From Kiritimatiellia bacterium (GTDB taxonomy: Bacteria > Verrucomicrobiota > Kiritimatiellia > RFP12 > UBA1067): DNA of 51,550 nt. How positions within the stretch are numbered: the first letter of the stretch is position 1; each line of letters begins with the position of its first letter. A program made the translations under genes and the position numbers. Below, one piece after another: positions 1 to 7,228 of the stretch. Under the pieces are notes generated by a model. The model had not been told where the DNA came from. It worked only from the letters and a program-made list of their open reading frames with translations, and searched no databases. The DNA is taken from positions 1-51,550 of the forward strand of contig JAFRBA010000268.1 of assembly GCA_017405115.1 (NCBI GenBank), given 5' to 3'.

Positions 1-231
1 CGGGAGCCTTGCGGCCCCCTTTGACGCTCCGGCGATGCCGCCAGGCGCCTCATCCGGTATTAGCCGTCGTTTCCAACGGTTTTCCCCGTCCCAAGGGCAG
101 GTTGCCCACGTGTTCCTCCCCAATCCGCCACTCTCACGGCCGACTATTGCTAACCGGCCGATCCCGTTCGACTTGCATGCCTAATCACACTACCAGCGTT
201 CGTTCTGAGCCAGAATCAAACTCTCAGAAAA
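1..231 (-). rRNA. rrs: 16S ribosomal RNA, 5' end (partial)
   Basis: The reverse complement of bases 205-223 is the universal 16S start GAGTTTGATTCTGGCTCAG, followed by the conserved GAACGAACGCTGG block and GGCATGCAAGTCGAACGGG. The V1-V2 region then runs off the left edge, so only about 230 nt of the gene are present. The mature 5' end is placed about 8 nt before GAGTTTGAT by analogy with E. coli. Short apparent ORFs across this stretch are not genes. The rest of the rRNA operon lies outside the window. Confidence 0.97.
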
Positions 232-328
232 AAACTTCGAGTTGCTTTGGAGCCCCTCGCGGAGCTCCGACCCTCTCACAAACATCTACTGTTCCATGTC
301 TCTTCCAGAGACACGTCTCAAGCGTCCA

Positions 329-341
329 TTGTCAAAGATCA
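329..341 (-). promoter_or_regulatory. boxA-like antitermination element of the rRNA leader
   Basis: The minus strand reads TGATCTTTGACAA, close to the E. coli boxA TGCTCTTTAACAA. It lies in the rRNA leader between promoter and 16S, where NusB/NusE antitermination complexes assemble in other bacteria. Its function here is inferred from position and similarity. Confidence 0.6.
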
Positions 342-374
342 ACGCTCGCCCCTTTCGCGGGCGAACGAGTAAGT

Positions 375-428
375 ATTATACCACAACTTGCCCTCGGCGC
401 GCAAGGGGGTATTTTAAAAAAAATTTTC
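375..428 (-). promoter_or_regulatory. rRNA operon promoter with UP element
   Basis: On the minus strand a perfect TATAAT -10 (375-380, preceded by TGG) is separated by 18 bp from a TTGCGC -35 (399-404). Directly upstream at 410-428 is an almost pure A/T tract of the form GAAAATTTTTTTTAAAATA, at the place expected for an RNA polymerase alpha-subunit UP element. The tract reaches the TAG stop codon (428-430) of the lipoprotein gene, so gene end and promoter are fused. Predicted transcription start is near 367. Confidence 0.75.
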
Positions 429-1135
429 TACGGCGAAACAGGCGCCGCGGCGGGGCGCCGAGCAGAGGACAGGAACGCTGTCGCGTCGGCTACGGCGCGG
501 TCCGTCAGCGCGGAAAGGCACCACCCCTGCATGTACGAATATGACGTCTCGTCGCAGGCCGAGATGCCGAAGAGAGGTATGAGCCCGAACACCTTCGTCT
601 CATAGCGCTGCATGTAGTCGCGGTGGAAGACAAGCCGCCCGGTACGGTTGTCGCGGACACGTAGCTTCGCCGTCCACGAAGATGCCGAGTAGTCGCAAAA
701 GAACAGCGTACACAGCATCCACGCCGCCTCGCACGCCGAGTCGCCGCTCGTGACCACCGGCCCGGCGAACGTCACTTCCACCGTCCAGTCCGGAACCGCA
801 GCGCCGACTGCGTAGCCCGCCCTCTCGAACGCATCAACCGCGCGAAGGCGGTAGCGGTCCGTCGTCTGGGCCTCAGGGATGTACGTGTGCGTCGGGACCG
901 TCGCCACATAGCCGGGATAGCAGCGGCGGTAGCCATAGCCCCCGGGAACGTACACCGTGTTGAACGACACCAAGTCGCGATACCCTGTAAGCACGGCGCT
1001 GAAGCCGGAGACGGCCACTGTAACGTTTGTGGCGGCGGGAGCGGACGAGACCTGCGTCTCCGGGTATTCGGACGTGCCGAACGTCCAGCACCCGGAAAGA
1101 ATCGCCGCGGCAACTAGTGGGATCAATCTTTTCAT
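428..1135 (-). CDS. Predicted lipoprotein of unknown function
   Basis: This 235-residue protein starts with a short positive and hydrophobic signal sequence ending in the lipobox LSGC, so Cys16 should be lipidated and the protein membrane anchored. The mature part is rich in Tyr and Cys and contains GGYGYRRCYPGY and a Cys-rich patch near residues 145-160. I do not recognise a family. It is monocistronic, with its own promoter (TTGACG at 1185-1190, TATAAT at 1163-1168), and its stop codon abuts the UP element of the rRNA promoter. The start at 1135 follows a 20-bp tandem duplication that carries a second ATG at 1155. Confidence 0.75.
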   Translation of the reverse strand: MKRLIPLVAAAILSGCWTFGTSEYPETQVSSAPAATNVTVAVSGFSAVLTGYRDLVSFNTVYVPGGYGYRRCYPGYVATVPTHTYIPEAQTTDRYRLRAVDAFERAGYAVGAAVPDWTVEVTFAGPVVTSGDSACEAAWMLCTLFFCDYSASSWTAKLRVRDNRTGRLVFHRDYMQRYETKVFGLIPLFGISACDETSYSYMQGWCLSALTDRAVADATAFLSSARRPAAAPVSP

Positions 1136-1156
1136 GTTGGGATCAATCTTTTCATG
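1117..1156 (-). repeat. 20-bp tandem duplication over the start codon, creating a mini leader ORF
   Basis: ATGAAAAGATTGATCCCA occurs twice 20 bp apart on the minus strand, with the two starts at 1155 and 1135. Read from the upstream ATG it encodes MKRLIPT and stops at a TGA (1134-1132) that overlaps the downstream ATG as ATGA. The upstream ATG begins 8 nt after the -10 hexamer, about where transcription should begin. Confidence 0.8.
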
Positions 1157-1162
1157 TCGGTA

Positions 1163-1190
1163 ATTATACCATATATCCGGAATGCGTCAA
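1163..1190 (-). promoter_or_regulatory. Promoter of the lipoprotein gene
   Basis: TTGACG (1185-1190), a 16-bp spacer and TATAAT (1163-1168) with a TATGG extension on the minus strand. The predicted start point (about 1155-1156) coincides with the ATG of the 7-codon leader ORF. Confidence 0.65.
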
Positions 1191-1228
1191 CGGGTGGGTG
1201 CTCACCTGTGCGAAAGTTTTGCCCTCTG

Positions 1229-2299
1229 TCAGGCTGAGCAGATGATGCCGCCGCAGAGGACGGCCTCGCCGTCGTAGAATACGGCCGACTGGCCGGGGGC
1301 GACGCCTACGAACCCGTCGGCTCGGCGGCAGACACCGCCGCCCGCGCCGTCAGGCTCGAATGTCGCGCCGCCCATCGGCTCGCCCGTAGAGCGTATCTTG
1401 ACGCCGCACGCAATCGGCTTGTCCGTCGGCGCGGCGGACGCCCAGTGCACGTCCGCCACCCTGAACTCCGTCCGCACAAGTTCCTCCCTGCGCCCTACGA
1501 CGACCTCGTTGCGGCAAGCGTCTATGCGCACGACGTAATACGGCGGCTCGCCGCCCGGAACTCCAAGACCCTTGCGCTGGCCGATCGTGAAATGCCAGAA
1601 CCCGTTGTGTCCGGCGATACGGCGTCCGTCGGTGGTCACGACGTCGCCCGGACGGTCCGGAAGCCCCACGAGTTCGTTCCTGTCGCCAGAGTAGAAGTCC
1701 TGAGAGTCGGGCCGTTCCGCCGCGGCGAGCCCCGCCTTCGCCGCAAGCTCCCGCACTTCGCGCTTGCTCAATCCTCCAAGCGGGAACATCTGCCTGGCGA
1801 GCTGCTCCTGGGAAAGGCGATACAGAAAGTAGCTCTGGTCCTTGCGCCCGTCGACTGCGCGCAGAAGCGCCATGCGCCCGCCGCAAGCCGCGACGCGCGC
1901 GTAGTGGCCCGTGGCGAAGCGGTCGAACTGCAGGCCTGATGCGGCGGCCATCGCCGGAAGCAGCCCGAACTTTATGCGGGCATTGCAGATTACGCAGGGG
2001 TTCGGCGTAAGCCCCGCGCGGCTGGCCTCGCGGAAGTAGGAGACTATCTCCCGCTCGTATGCGTCTGCGCAGTCGACGACGCGATGGGCGATGCCAAGCC
2101 TGTCCGCAATGGCCTCGGCCGAGGCTATGTCTTCGGCCTCTCCCGGGCCGAAGCACGCGTCGCGCGTGCCGCCGACATACCGGCCGTCGCCCTTCCAGAG
2201 GCGCATCGTAACGCCGACGACGTCATGCCCGGCCTGCTTCAGCAGAAGCGCCGCCACGCCGGAGTCCACGCCCCCCGACATCCCCACTGCGACTCTCAT
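1229..2299 (-). CDS. mnmA: tRNA-specific 2-thiouridylase MnmA
   Basis: The enzyme thiolates U34 of Lys, Glu and Gln tRNAs using ATP and a persulfide. The N-terminus has the PP-loop SGGVDS (residues 8-13), then NPCVICN with Cys102 and Cys105, ATGHYAR, and RKDQSYFLY, all typical of MnmA. At 356 residues it has the usual length. The start at 2299 overlaps the hydE stop as ATGA and has GGAGG just upstream, so the two are translationally coupled. One oddity: in the block that normally reads DSQ-I-CF, with the second catalytic Cys (Cys199 in E. coli), this protein reads PDSQDFYSGD near residues 198-206 and has no Cys there. Confidence 0.93.
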   Translation of the reverse strand: MRVAVGMSGGVDSGVAALLLKQAGHDVVGVTMRLWKGDGRYVGGTRDACFGPGEAEDIASAEAIADRLGIAHRVVDCADAYEREIVSYFREASRAGLTPNPCVICNARIKFGLLPAMAAASGLQFDRFATGHYARVAACGGRMALLRAVDGRKDQSYFLYRLSQEQLARQMFPLGGLSKREVRELAAKAGLAAAERPDSQDFYSGDRNELVGLPDRPGDVVTTDGRRIAGHNGFWHFTIGQRKGLGVPGGEPPYYVVRIDACRNEVVVGRREELVRTEFRVADVHWASAAPTDKPIACGVKIRSTGEPMGGATFEPDGAGGGVCRRADGFVGVAPGQSAVFYDGEAVLCGGIICSA

Positions 2300-3387
2300 T
2301 TTCCCTCCTCCAGGGCGGTCTTGCGCCGTCTGTAGTGCAGGCTGTCGCCGCGTCGGGCGAACATCGGCTTCTCGCCAATGGCCTCCAGCCGACGCGAGAG
2401 ACAGCCACGGCAGAGCTTCGAAGACTCGTCCAGGCACGGCTTGTTGGCGTAGAGCTGGTAGAGTCGGCGATGCTCGACGTCTGTTGCGTTCGGCATCAGG
2501 ACGTTCGCGCCTGCCAGCACGCCGCGCTCGCGCCCGTCCGGCGCCAGAGCCTGCAGCGCCGTCGCCGCGGCGATGTTCACGTCGTGCAGGTGGAGCCGCG
2601 TCACCGCAATCATCTTGAGACCGAGCATAAGCCGGGCGTCCGGATCCATCGGCTCGCCGGCGAGGGGCGTGTCAGGGTGCGGGATGAACGGCCCCATGCC
2701 GATCATGTCGACGTCCATTTCGGCGAAGAAGCCTATGTCGTCCGCAAGGTCCTCAACGGTCTGCCCGGGAAGTCCGCACATGACGCCCGTTCCGACCTGG
2801 TAGTCGCAGCGGCGCAGCGCGCGAAGGCATTCGACGCGGCGGTGCCAGCTGTGGTCTGCGGGGTGGAGCCGGCCGTAGAGAGTCGGGTTCGATGTCTCGA
2901 TGCGCAGAAGGTAGCGCGTAGCGCCGGCATCGCGCCAGCGGCGGTACACGTCCTCGGTCTGCTCTCCGAGGGAGAGCGTGACGCCCAGATCGAGACGCGC
3001 GATCCTCCTCAGCACGTCCTCGACGAGACGCGTATGGGACTCGTCCTCGATCTCCCCCGACTGGATGACGAGCGACGAATAGCCCTGCTCTGCTGCGTCC
3101 TCGGCGAGACGCACTATGTCGTCCGCGCGAAGACTGTAGCGCACGGCCTTGGCGTTGGACCTGCGGATGCCGCAGTAGCGGCAGTCCTTAGCGCACACGT
3201 TGCCGACCTCTAGGAGCGCGCGCATCGCGACCTCTCGTCCGCAAAGCTCGGTCTTGAGGGATCGGGCGGCGTCGAAGAGTGCCTGCACTTCGTCGTCCGA
3301 CTCCAGCGACAGGAGCCAAGCCCGCTCTGCGCGGGACAGCGCGAGCGGGCGTGCCCTTGCGCGCATGAGAATGTCGTCAAGAATCAT
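2296..3387 (-). CDS. hydE: [FeFe]-hydrogenase maturase HydE-like radical SAM protein
   Basis: This 363-residue radical SAM enzyme carries the cluster motif CAKDCRYC (Cys65, Cys69, Cys72) followed by GIRRSN, and GEIEDES and the RIET...YGRLHP block expected of the HydE/PylB family. A C-terminal Cys pair (CLDESSKLCRGC) fits the accessory cluster region of some HydE proteins. HydE acts with HydF and HydG to build the H-cluster of [FeFe]-hydrogenases, which points to anaerobic hydrogen metabolism. Neither partners nor hydrogenase are in this window. It overlaps mnmA by 4 bases and a small chimeric ORF by 11. BioB is less likely because of the motif context and length. Confidence 0.85.
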   Translation of the reverse strand: MILDDILMRARARPLALSRAERAWLLSLESDDEVQALFDAARSLKTELCGREVAMRALLEVGNVCAKDCRYCGIRRSNAKAVRYSLRADDIVRLAEDAAEQGYSSLVIQSGEIEDESHTRLVEDVLRRIARLDLGVTLSLGEQTEDVYRRWRDAGATRYLLRIETSNPTLYGRLHPADHSWHRRVECLRALRRCDYQVGTGVMCGLPGQTVEDLADDIGFFAEMDVDMIGMGPFIPHPDTPLAGEPMDPDARLMLGLKMIAVTRLHLHDVNIAAATALQALAPDGRERGVLAGANVLMPNATDVEHRRLYQLYANKPCLDESSKLCRGCLSRRLEAIGEKPMFARRGDSLHYRRRKTALEEGK

Positions 3388-3652
3388 GGCTCCGCTCAGA
3401 AAAGCTTGTCCAGCTGTCCTTTGACACCAAGCCCGTCCTTAACGCAGAGGCGCAGAGACGCAGAGAGAGAGACTTGTCCTCGCGGAGAATCTTCATGATG
3501 ACATCCTTCGTCGCCTTGGCCGCTTTCTCGCGCCCCATCCAGTTCAGCATCGGCATATCGGCAAAACCTCCTTCAACCGCAAAGACCAGTAATAGCAGCA
3601 ACCGCCTCGTCTTTGACAAGCCTTTCAGCATGCCGCGGCTCTTACATATCAT
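3377..3652 (-). pseudogene. Small chimeric ORF, probably decayed (91 codons)
   Basis: The reading frame overlaps the stop of the upstream secreted protein as ATGA and runs 11 bases into hydE. Its parts do not fit one protein. Residues 1-32 hold a hydrophobic stretch. Residues 33-45 (MPMLNWMGREKAA) resemble the first residues of some type III/adenine-specific DNA methyltransferases. The following LSLRLCASALR is encoded by a simple CGCAGAGA repeat. I read it as a leftover or junction sequence, possibly the end of a lost methyltransferase gene. A functional small exported peptide cannot be excluded. The methyltransferase resemblance is from memory and weak. Confidence 0.35.
3441..3470. repeat. 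CGCAGAG short tandem repeat
   Basis: About three degenerate units (cgcagagg, cgcagaga, cgcagaga) in a row. Repeats of the CTCTGCG type are known from many bacterial genomes. This one is read through by the 91-codon frame just before hydE. Confidence 0.6.
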
Positions 3653-4611
3653 CGTCTCCCTTTTTTTGTTCGATTCCGGCTGTCGGGAATGGATTCAAGA
3701 TTCGTGTCGTTCTCATTTGGATTGAACATCGTGGAGATGTCGAAAAAGAGCCGGGTGTGAAAAGGTTCCGGCACATAGCCGTAGTGAGCCGAGACGAGCC
3801 GGCCATTATCATCCACTCGAGTCCTCGTTCTAAACACGATGAACCTCCCTTCGGGCAGACAAACCCTCTTCAATATCTTCGCGTAAGTCCTATCCAGCTC
3901 CACCTCGACCCGTTTTACGTACGTCGCATTCGTGTCGGCATGGTAGGCATACTTGAAATCGCTGAACGATTCGACAGGACAAAAGCACACCCCGTCCAGA
4001 CCGTTTGTCATCGTGATGACGACATGTTCGTGAAACGCTCCCCATTCGCTTGGCGAACACGAAAACCGGTAGCAAACCTGCCAGTCCTCGTATTTGCCCT
4101 TTCCGTAAGGCGGACACCAATCCCGTCTTTCAAGGTCGAACCCCATGACGACGTTGGTGGCGGGATATGCCAGACGATCCAACCCCCAATTGCGGACCAG
4201 CTTGGCAGGATTGCGGATTTTTCTGAGCGTCACAGTCAGCCGAACGGGGTCGGGGGACCACTTTCGCGTTCGAACAACGGCATCTTCCGTCTGCCGCCTG
4301 ATGAATTCGCGAACGGAAGTACCGTAGTAGCCGTCCTTTTTGACATTCACTATCACGCCCCCCGTGCATGTGTCCAGTGATGCGGCAAAGATGCCGTCGG
4401 CAGCTGTCGTACCCGTGCGCTTTTCACTTTTGACGCTGGACACCTCAAACCACACGGTGACCTCCGCCCCGCCTACGGCCACGCCCTCTTCGTCGGAAAC
4501 GGCAATCTCGACATCGGCACTCGCCCCTTTCACAAATGGATCATATGCAAGGCGTGTTTGCCCCGAAAGAAAAAGCGACAGCAATATAGCCGGCAGACAG
4601 ACGAGTCTCAT
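3649..4611 (-). CDS. Secreted partner protein of the lipase cassette, copy 1
   Basis: This 320-residue protein has a clear signal peptide (hydrophobic residues 4-16). Residues about 30-140 form a beta-rich, carboxypeptidase-regulatory/Ig-like region (VGGAEVTV, TAADGIF, KDGYYGT), followed by a conserved domain of unknown function. It is plainly a paralogue of the protein at 28777-29766: shared blocks include DGYYGT, a GFD...DW..PYG.G block, a TNAT(Y/F)(V/I)KR block, RLVSAHYG and (F/Y)NPNE(N/S)D.NLE. The gene overlaps the stop of the upstream hydrolase as ATGA, exactly like its paralogue, so hydrolase and partner are made together. It could be a chaperone, inhibitor/immunity or co-secreted substrate-binding protein. 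The DNA is less GC-rich than its surroundings. Confidence 0.8.
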   Translation of the reverse strand: MRLVCLPAILLSLFLSGQTRLAYDPFVKGASADVEIAVSDEEGVAVGGAEVTVWFEVSSVKSEKRTGTTAADGIFAASLDTCTGGVIVNVKKDGYYGTSVREFIRRQTEDAVVRTRKWSPDPVRLTVTLRKIRNPAKLVRNWGLDRLAYPATNVVMGFDLERRDWCPPYGKGKYEDWQVCYRFSCSPSEWGAFHEHVVITMTNGLDGVCFCPVESFSDFKYAYHADTNATYVKRVEVELDRTYAKILKRVCLPEGRFIVFRTRTRVDDNGRLVSAHYGYVPEPFHTRLFFDISTMFNPNENDTNLESIPDSRNRTKKGRR

Positions 4612-5807
4612 TTCAGACCTCCAATCCTTACGATTTCCTCAAAAACCTTGTGTGTATAGAAATAAGCTACATCCTTGATGTCGGAATGCAGCCAGCGATT
4701 CGCCAACGGCGGGTCGCGTCCGGCGGGCCATCCGTTCGGGCGATACGCCGTGGAATTGATGTCTATCGAGAGGATGCCGATGTCCGACAGATCGGTTATC
4801 CCTGCAGCACATGACAATGCGGGGATTCCTTGGGCCAGATGGCAGTCTGTCTCAAACCGTGACATGACGGAATTGGTGATTGACGATGGCGCGAGTTGAA
4901 ATACGGCATTCGTGCGCAGATGGTCAAGCGGCAACTGGGAAGCATCGAATGCGGAATAACGATTGACATATTGAACTGATTCACCCGTAAGACCTGTGTC
5001 AAGAACTGTTTCGAATCCCCATCCAGACCAATCCGAAGTTCCTGGAACAGGCGCGAGAGTTCCCGTCTTCCGCCCCTTGAACAGTTCTTGTTTCTGCCAG
5101 GCGTAACGCCCTTTCGTGCTTTCGTCGAACAGCCCTTCGTAAAAAGGCGGATTGTGCCTGTCGGAAAAAATCTCCAGAACCTCATCGCCAGATGAATAGA
5201 AGTTTACCGCTATGGCGCCTACGTCGCGAAAGCGTCCTCGCCATGTTAACTTGCTACGGGCATCCCCCGCATCGAAAAGCAAGTGCCATTCCGTTGCCCA
5301 ACATCTACTTGGATATTCCATCCAATCGTCATGGACAAGATGATTGGATGGATTGGCGTCCGCCAATGTAGGGTCGAACGCCTCAGATGGAATGGCGGAA
5401 TTAAGCATGATTAGCTTGTCGACATGCATTCCGTGGTCTTGGATGGCACTGGCGGCCAGCATCGTCCCAAGACTGTGTGCAATCACAACGCGCCGCCCGC
5501 CGACCTCATTCACCATCTGCGCCAGATATCCGGCGGTGACAAACGCATTTGACACATTGGCATGATAGTTCCACGAGGCTCCGGCGTCAGATTTCCATGA
5601 AACCGGATGAAAGTTCATCCGCGCCCCGCTTTGATAGAGGCCCTTGAACATTGTTGCCGCCCATGTCCGAGCCCCCTGCTCGCTTACATTGAATCCATGG
5701 ACAAAGAATACGTTCGATGCGTTAGGATCGTATGTAAAAGCTAGGCAATTGCCGACGAACAGAAACTGCGACGCTATAAACACAAGAAGCATGTTTATCA
5801 TTACCAT
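4608..5807 (-). CDS. Secreted alpha/beta hydrolase (lipase-like), cassette copy 1
   Basis: A 399-residue exported protein: signal peptide at residues 1-23, then VFFVHGFNVSE (oxyanion-hole HG), AHSLG with predicted nucleophile Ser112, YSSGDEVL with predicted Asp208, and HSDIK with predicted His374. All three sit at positions conserved in the paralogue at 29763-31634. Lipase/PGAP1-type acyl hydrolases have this fold; the substrate is unknown. The start at 5807 overlaps the stop of the metallophosphoesterase (TGATG); an ATG at 5801 with AAGGA upstream is an alternative. The partner gene follows with a 4-base overlap. GC falls here: 31 of 60 bases in the line starting 4861, against 43 of 60 in the line starting 6001. 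Confidence 0.83.
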   Translation of the reverse strand: MVMINMLLVFIASQFLFVGNCLAFTYDPNASNVFFVHGFNVSEQGARTWAATMFKGLYQSGARMNFHPVSWKSDAGASWNYHANVSNAFVTAGYLAQMVNEVGGRRVVIAHSLGTMLAASAIQDHGMHVDKLIMLNSAIPSEAFDPTLADANPSNHLVHDDWMEYPSRCWATEWHLLFDAGDARSKLTWRGRFRDVGAIAVNFYSSGDEVLEIFSDRHNPPFYEGLFDESTKGRYAWQKQELFKGRKTGTLAPVPGTSDWSGWGFETVLDTGLTGESVQYVNRYSAFDASQLPLDHLRTNAVFQLAPSSITNSVMSRFETDCHLAQGIPALSCAAGITDLSDIGILSIDINSTAYRPNGWPAGRDPPLANRWLHSDIKDVAYFYTHKVFEEIVRIGGLK

Positions 5808-7210
5808 CAGTCCTTCTGCATGCGGACCTCCGCGCGCGGCGCATGGGCGCGGACGAGCGCGGCTATGCGCCGGCGCGCCGCCTCGACCTGGCCGGGAGTG
5901 TTCGAGGCCTTGTTGTGCGCTCCGACGGAAATGACGACCACGTCCGGGTCGTAGCCCGTGAGCTCGCCTTCGACAAGGCGCCAGATGACGTTCTGCGTCC
6001 TGTCGCCGGGGAAGCCGAGGTCGAAGACCTGCGCGTCGGGGTAGTCCGAGGCCAAGGCGCTTGCGCTCTCGTCGCCGAGCAGGACCACGCGCTTCTTCCC
6101 GGCCTTGAACTTCTCCATGCCCACTGCATAGATCCTGCCCTGACGAAGGATCACGGCGTGGCGGAAGTGCCAGTCGTAGCCCGGACCCTCCATGACCTCG
6201 GCCGGCACGACCGCGGTGTTCGTTTCGCCGGCGTAGAGCGCAGAGGGCTCTGCGCGGTGCGAAGGATAGTCCACGGGCGCCTCGATCCACCCCTTTGTCG
6301 TGGCGCAGGACTGAATCGTGTCTCCGTCGTGCACGCCGGAAATCGCTATGTGCGCGACGACGGGGCCCTTGTCGCGCGTGACGGTCACCCACGTTATGCC
6401 GTCCATTATCCCCATCCGCAAGTTCTCGCCCACGGTGCCTCCGTCAAATCCGCCGCCCGTCGTTCCAAGCAGGTAGTACTTCTTGCCGAGGCGCCTGGCT
6501 GTGCAGTAGTTGTGCCAGTCTCCGCAGAAGACTGTGTAGTTCACGTTGGAGATGCCGCGCTCGAACCTCATCCAGCGGTCGCTCGTGAAGTCCAGCGGCT
6601 TGTGCAGGAAGATGAACGTCCAGCGCGCGCCGGGACGGGCCCTGATTTCGCGCGTGGCCCAGGAGAGCTGCGTTTCGGGCAGGGGCTCGCGCGGGGGATA
6701 GTAGTCGTGGCGCTCCATGGAGTCAAGGCATATGAAGTGACAGCCTTTGTAAGTGAAGTTGTAGTAGGTGTTCGTTCCGAACTGTTCCTTCCAGAGGTCG
6801 ATGGAGGTCTGCCGCCCGGGCGTCATGCCGGTGAACCCGGTCCAGATGTCATGGTTGCCCACGACGTAGAAGAACGGCATCTCCAGCTTTGCGGTGCGGT
6901 CCCTGAAGCTCTTCCACTGCCTCTGCAGCGCGGCCCTGTCGACACCGCCGCCCGCCACGAGGTCGCCGACCGACATGACGAACTCGGGCCGCAGCAGGTT
7001 GAGCTTTTCGACCGCCCTCGCGTATACGTTCGGCCTCTCGCCTCCTGTCAGGTCGCCGATGATGGCGAAGTGGAACTCCTGCGGGTCGTCGAGGAACGCC
7101 TCGCTCGTCCACGGCTTCGCGCCGGAGAGGCCATGGTGGAAGTCCGCCGCGGATGCCAGTCCTGCGGCTGCGAAGGCGGCGACCGCCGCCACTTTCTTGC
7201 ATGTTGTCAT
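5807..7210 (-). CDS. Secreted calcineurin-like metallophosphoesterase fused to a truncated SGNH-hydrolase domain
   Basis: 467 residues with a signal peptide (AAGLASAADF). Residues about 45-280 are a calcineurin-type phosphoesterase: IGDLTGG, SVGDLVAGG, VVGNHDIW, FLHKPL and GDWHNY (the last replacing the usual GHxH). Residues about 375-467 resemble the start of an SGNH/GDSL esterase of the PAF-acetylhydrolase type: LLGDESA, then GFPGDRTQNVIWRL and ISVGAHN. The SGNH part stops abruptly after about 95 residues, before its last block (DxxH), exactly where the lipase gene begins, and GDS is altered to GDES. This suggests a deletion or insertion cut the gene. It starts the lipase cassette transcriptionally or was joined to it by that event. 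Confidence 0.8.
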   Translation of the reverse strand: MTTCKKVAAVAAFAAAGLASAADFHHGLSGAKPWTSEAFLDDPQEFHFAIIGDLTGGERPNVYARAVEKLNLLRPEFVMSVGDLVAGGGVDRAALQRQWKSFRDRTAKLEMPFFYVVGNHDIWTGFTGMTPGRQTSIDLWKEQFGTNTYYNFTYKGCHFICLDSMERHDYYPPREPLPETQLSWATREIRARPGARWTFIFLHKPLDFTSDRWMRFERGISNVNYTVFCGDWHNYCTARRLGKKYYLLGTTGGGFDGGTVGENLRMGIMDGITWVTVTRDKGPVVAHIAISGVHDGDTIQSCATTKGWIEAPVDYPSHRAEPSALYAGETNTAVVPAEVMEGPGYDWHFRHAVILRQGRIYAVGMEKFKAGKKRVVLLGDESASALASDYPDAQVFDLGFPGDRTQNVIWRLVEGELTGYDPDVVVISVGAHNKASNTPGQVEAARRRIAALVRAHAPRAEVRMQKD

Positions 7211-7228
7211 TGTTGTGTTCCTTTCATC

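Noticed and set aside
428..480. GC-rich stem plus T-run near the lipoprotein stop as an intrinsic terminator
   Set aside because: The stem and T-run are about 14 nt apart, and the T-run is better explained as the rRNA UP element.
9..605. Plus-strand frames over the left end
   Set aside because: They lie across the 16S rRNA gene and its promoter.
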